Source of the DNA: Sphingopyxis sp. H050
Lineage (GTDB): Bacteria; Pseudomonadota; Alphaproteobacteria; Sphingomonadales; Sphingomonadaceae
DNA length: 64,000 nt
Direction of reading: 5' to 3'
Assembly: GCF_001468265.1 (NCBI RefSeq)
Contig: NZ_LNRZ01000003.1
Coordinates: forward strand, 62,001 to 126,000
Below, in pieces: positions 63,917 through 64,000 of this stretch. Under the pieces are notes generated by a model. The model searched no databases, was not told where the DNA came from, and saw nothing but the letters and a program-made list of their open reading frames with translations. Each line of letters starts with the position of its first letter. Position 1 is the stretch's first letter. The translations under genes and the position numbers were made by a program.

Positions 63917-64000
63917 GATCGAAAATTCCCCGTTTTGCTCTGAATATTGCTTGCATAGCCCGAAGACGGCCGTCCGCAAATCCGGCTCGACGAACGACAG
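63917..64000. other. Right window edge, no gene supported
   Basis: These 84 bases precede the aminopeptidase start and should hold its promoter. ATTGCTTGCATAGCCCG and similar AT-rich pieces occur, but I cannot assign -35 and -10 with confidence. Confidence 0.4.

Overview
This 64 kb, GC-rich window looks like chromosomal DNA of an alphaproteobacterium of the order Sphingomonadales, most likely Sphingopyxis or a close relative. That placement is my inference from gene content (DUF1013/TrcR, DUF2093, DUF1192, a large TonB receptor next to an Asp/Asn-hydroxylase-type gene, an ergothioneine pair) and from the intergenic palindromes built on TTCGACAAGCTCAGG-, TCGAGCGAAGTCGAGA- and CCCGCCTTCGCGGGGAT-type cores. 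I see no rRNA, tRNA, CRISPR array, IS element or prophage.

Bases 1-19,400 are a catabolic region. It opens with the 3' end of an enoyl-CoA hydratase, a tiny membrane ORF and 3-hydroxyisobutyrate dehydrogenase. On the minus strand, six genes are almost all linked by 4-base stop/start overlaps: Zn alcohol dehydrogenase, ACAD10/11-type aminoglycoside-phosphotransferase-fold kinase, two SDRs, aldo/keto reductase and serine hydrolase. A FadB-type fusion enzyme follows them. An ACAD10/11-type acyl-CoA dehydrogenase lies just upstream. Kinase plus ACAD suggests phosphorylative breakdown of 4-hydroxyacyl-CoAs, as known for animal ACAD10/11 and Pseudomonas LvaA/LvaC. Next come an SDR with two tandem GPH-type transporters, then two acyl-CoA dehydrogenases, the second of which lacks the usual catalytic-Glu motif, and another SDR. 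Near-identical 16-mers resembling MerR/LiuR-type operators precede the two divergently read ACAD genes at about 11.96 and 15.94 kb.

Bases 19,400-41,400 are mainly housekeeping and stress genes: PEP carboxylase, HNH nuclease, GluQRS, HIG1 protein, cobalamin adenosyltransferase, egtB-egtD, 3-hydroxybutyryl-CoA dehydrogenase, MAPEG-like protein, epoxide hydrolase, a lysozyme-inhibitor-like lipoprotein, a crystallin-like exported protein, NupC, an S9 peptidase broken by an amber codon, a queuosine-precursor transporter overlapping argB, YggT, FolD, MarC and an OmpA lipoprotein.

Bases 41,400-52,500 hold a CNNM/HlyC protein, quinone oxidoreductase, GST, TrcR, an MBL hydrolase, a membrane-anchored Pro/Glu-rich HhH protein, purD and xseA (whose divergent start codons share one CATG), DUF2093 and an M23 peptidase.

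Bases 52,500-64,000 carry a large TonB-dependent receptor, a sulfotransferase-like protein, a TPR plus Asp/Asn-hydroxylase-type protein, three tandem paralogous small exported proteins of unknown function, clpB with a heat-shock-like promoter containing a 20-base palindrome, and an exported leucyl aminopeptidase. The best candidates for undescribed biology are the three-gene array of small Cys-containing exported proteins beside the TonB cluster, and the split ACAD11-like catabolic module.
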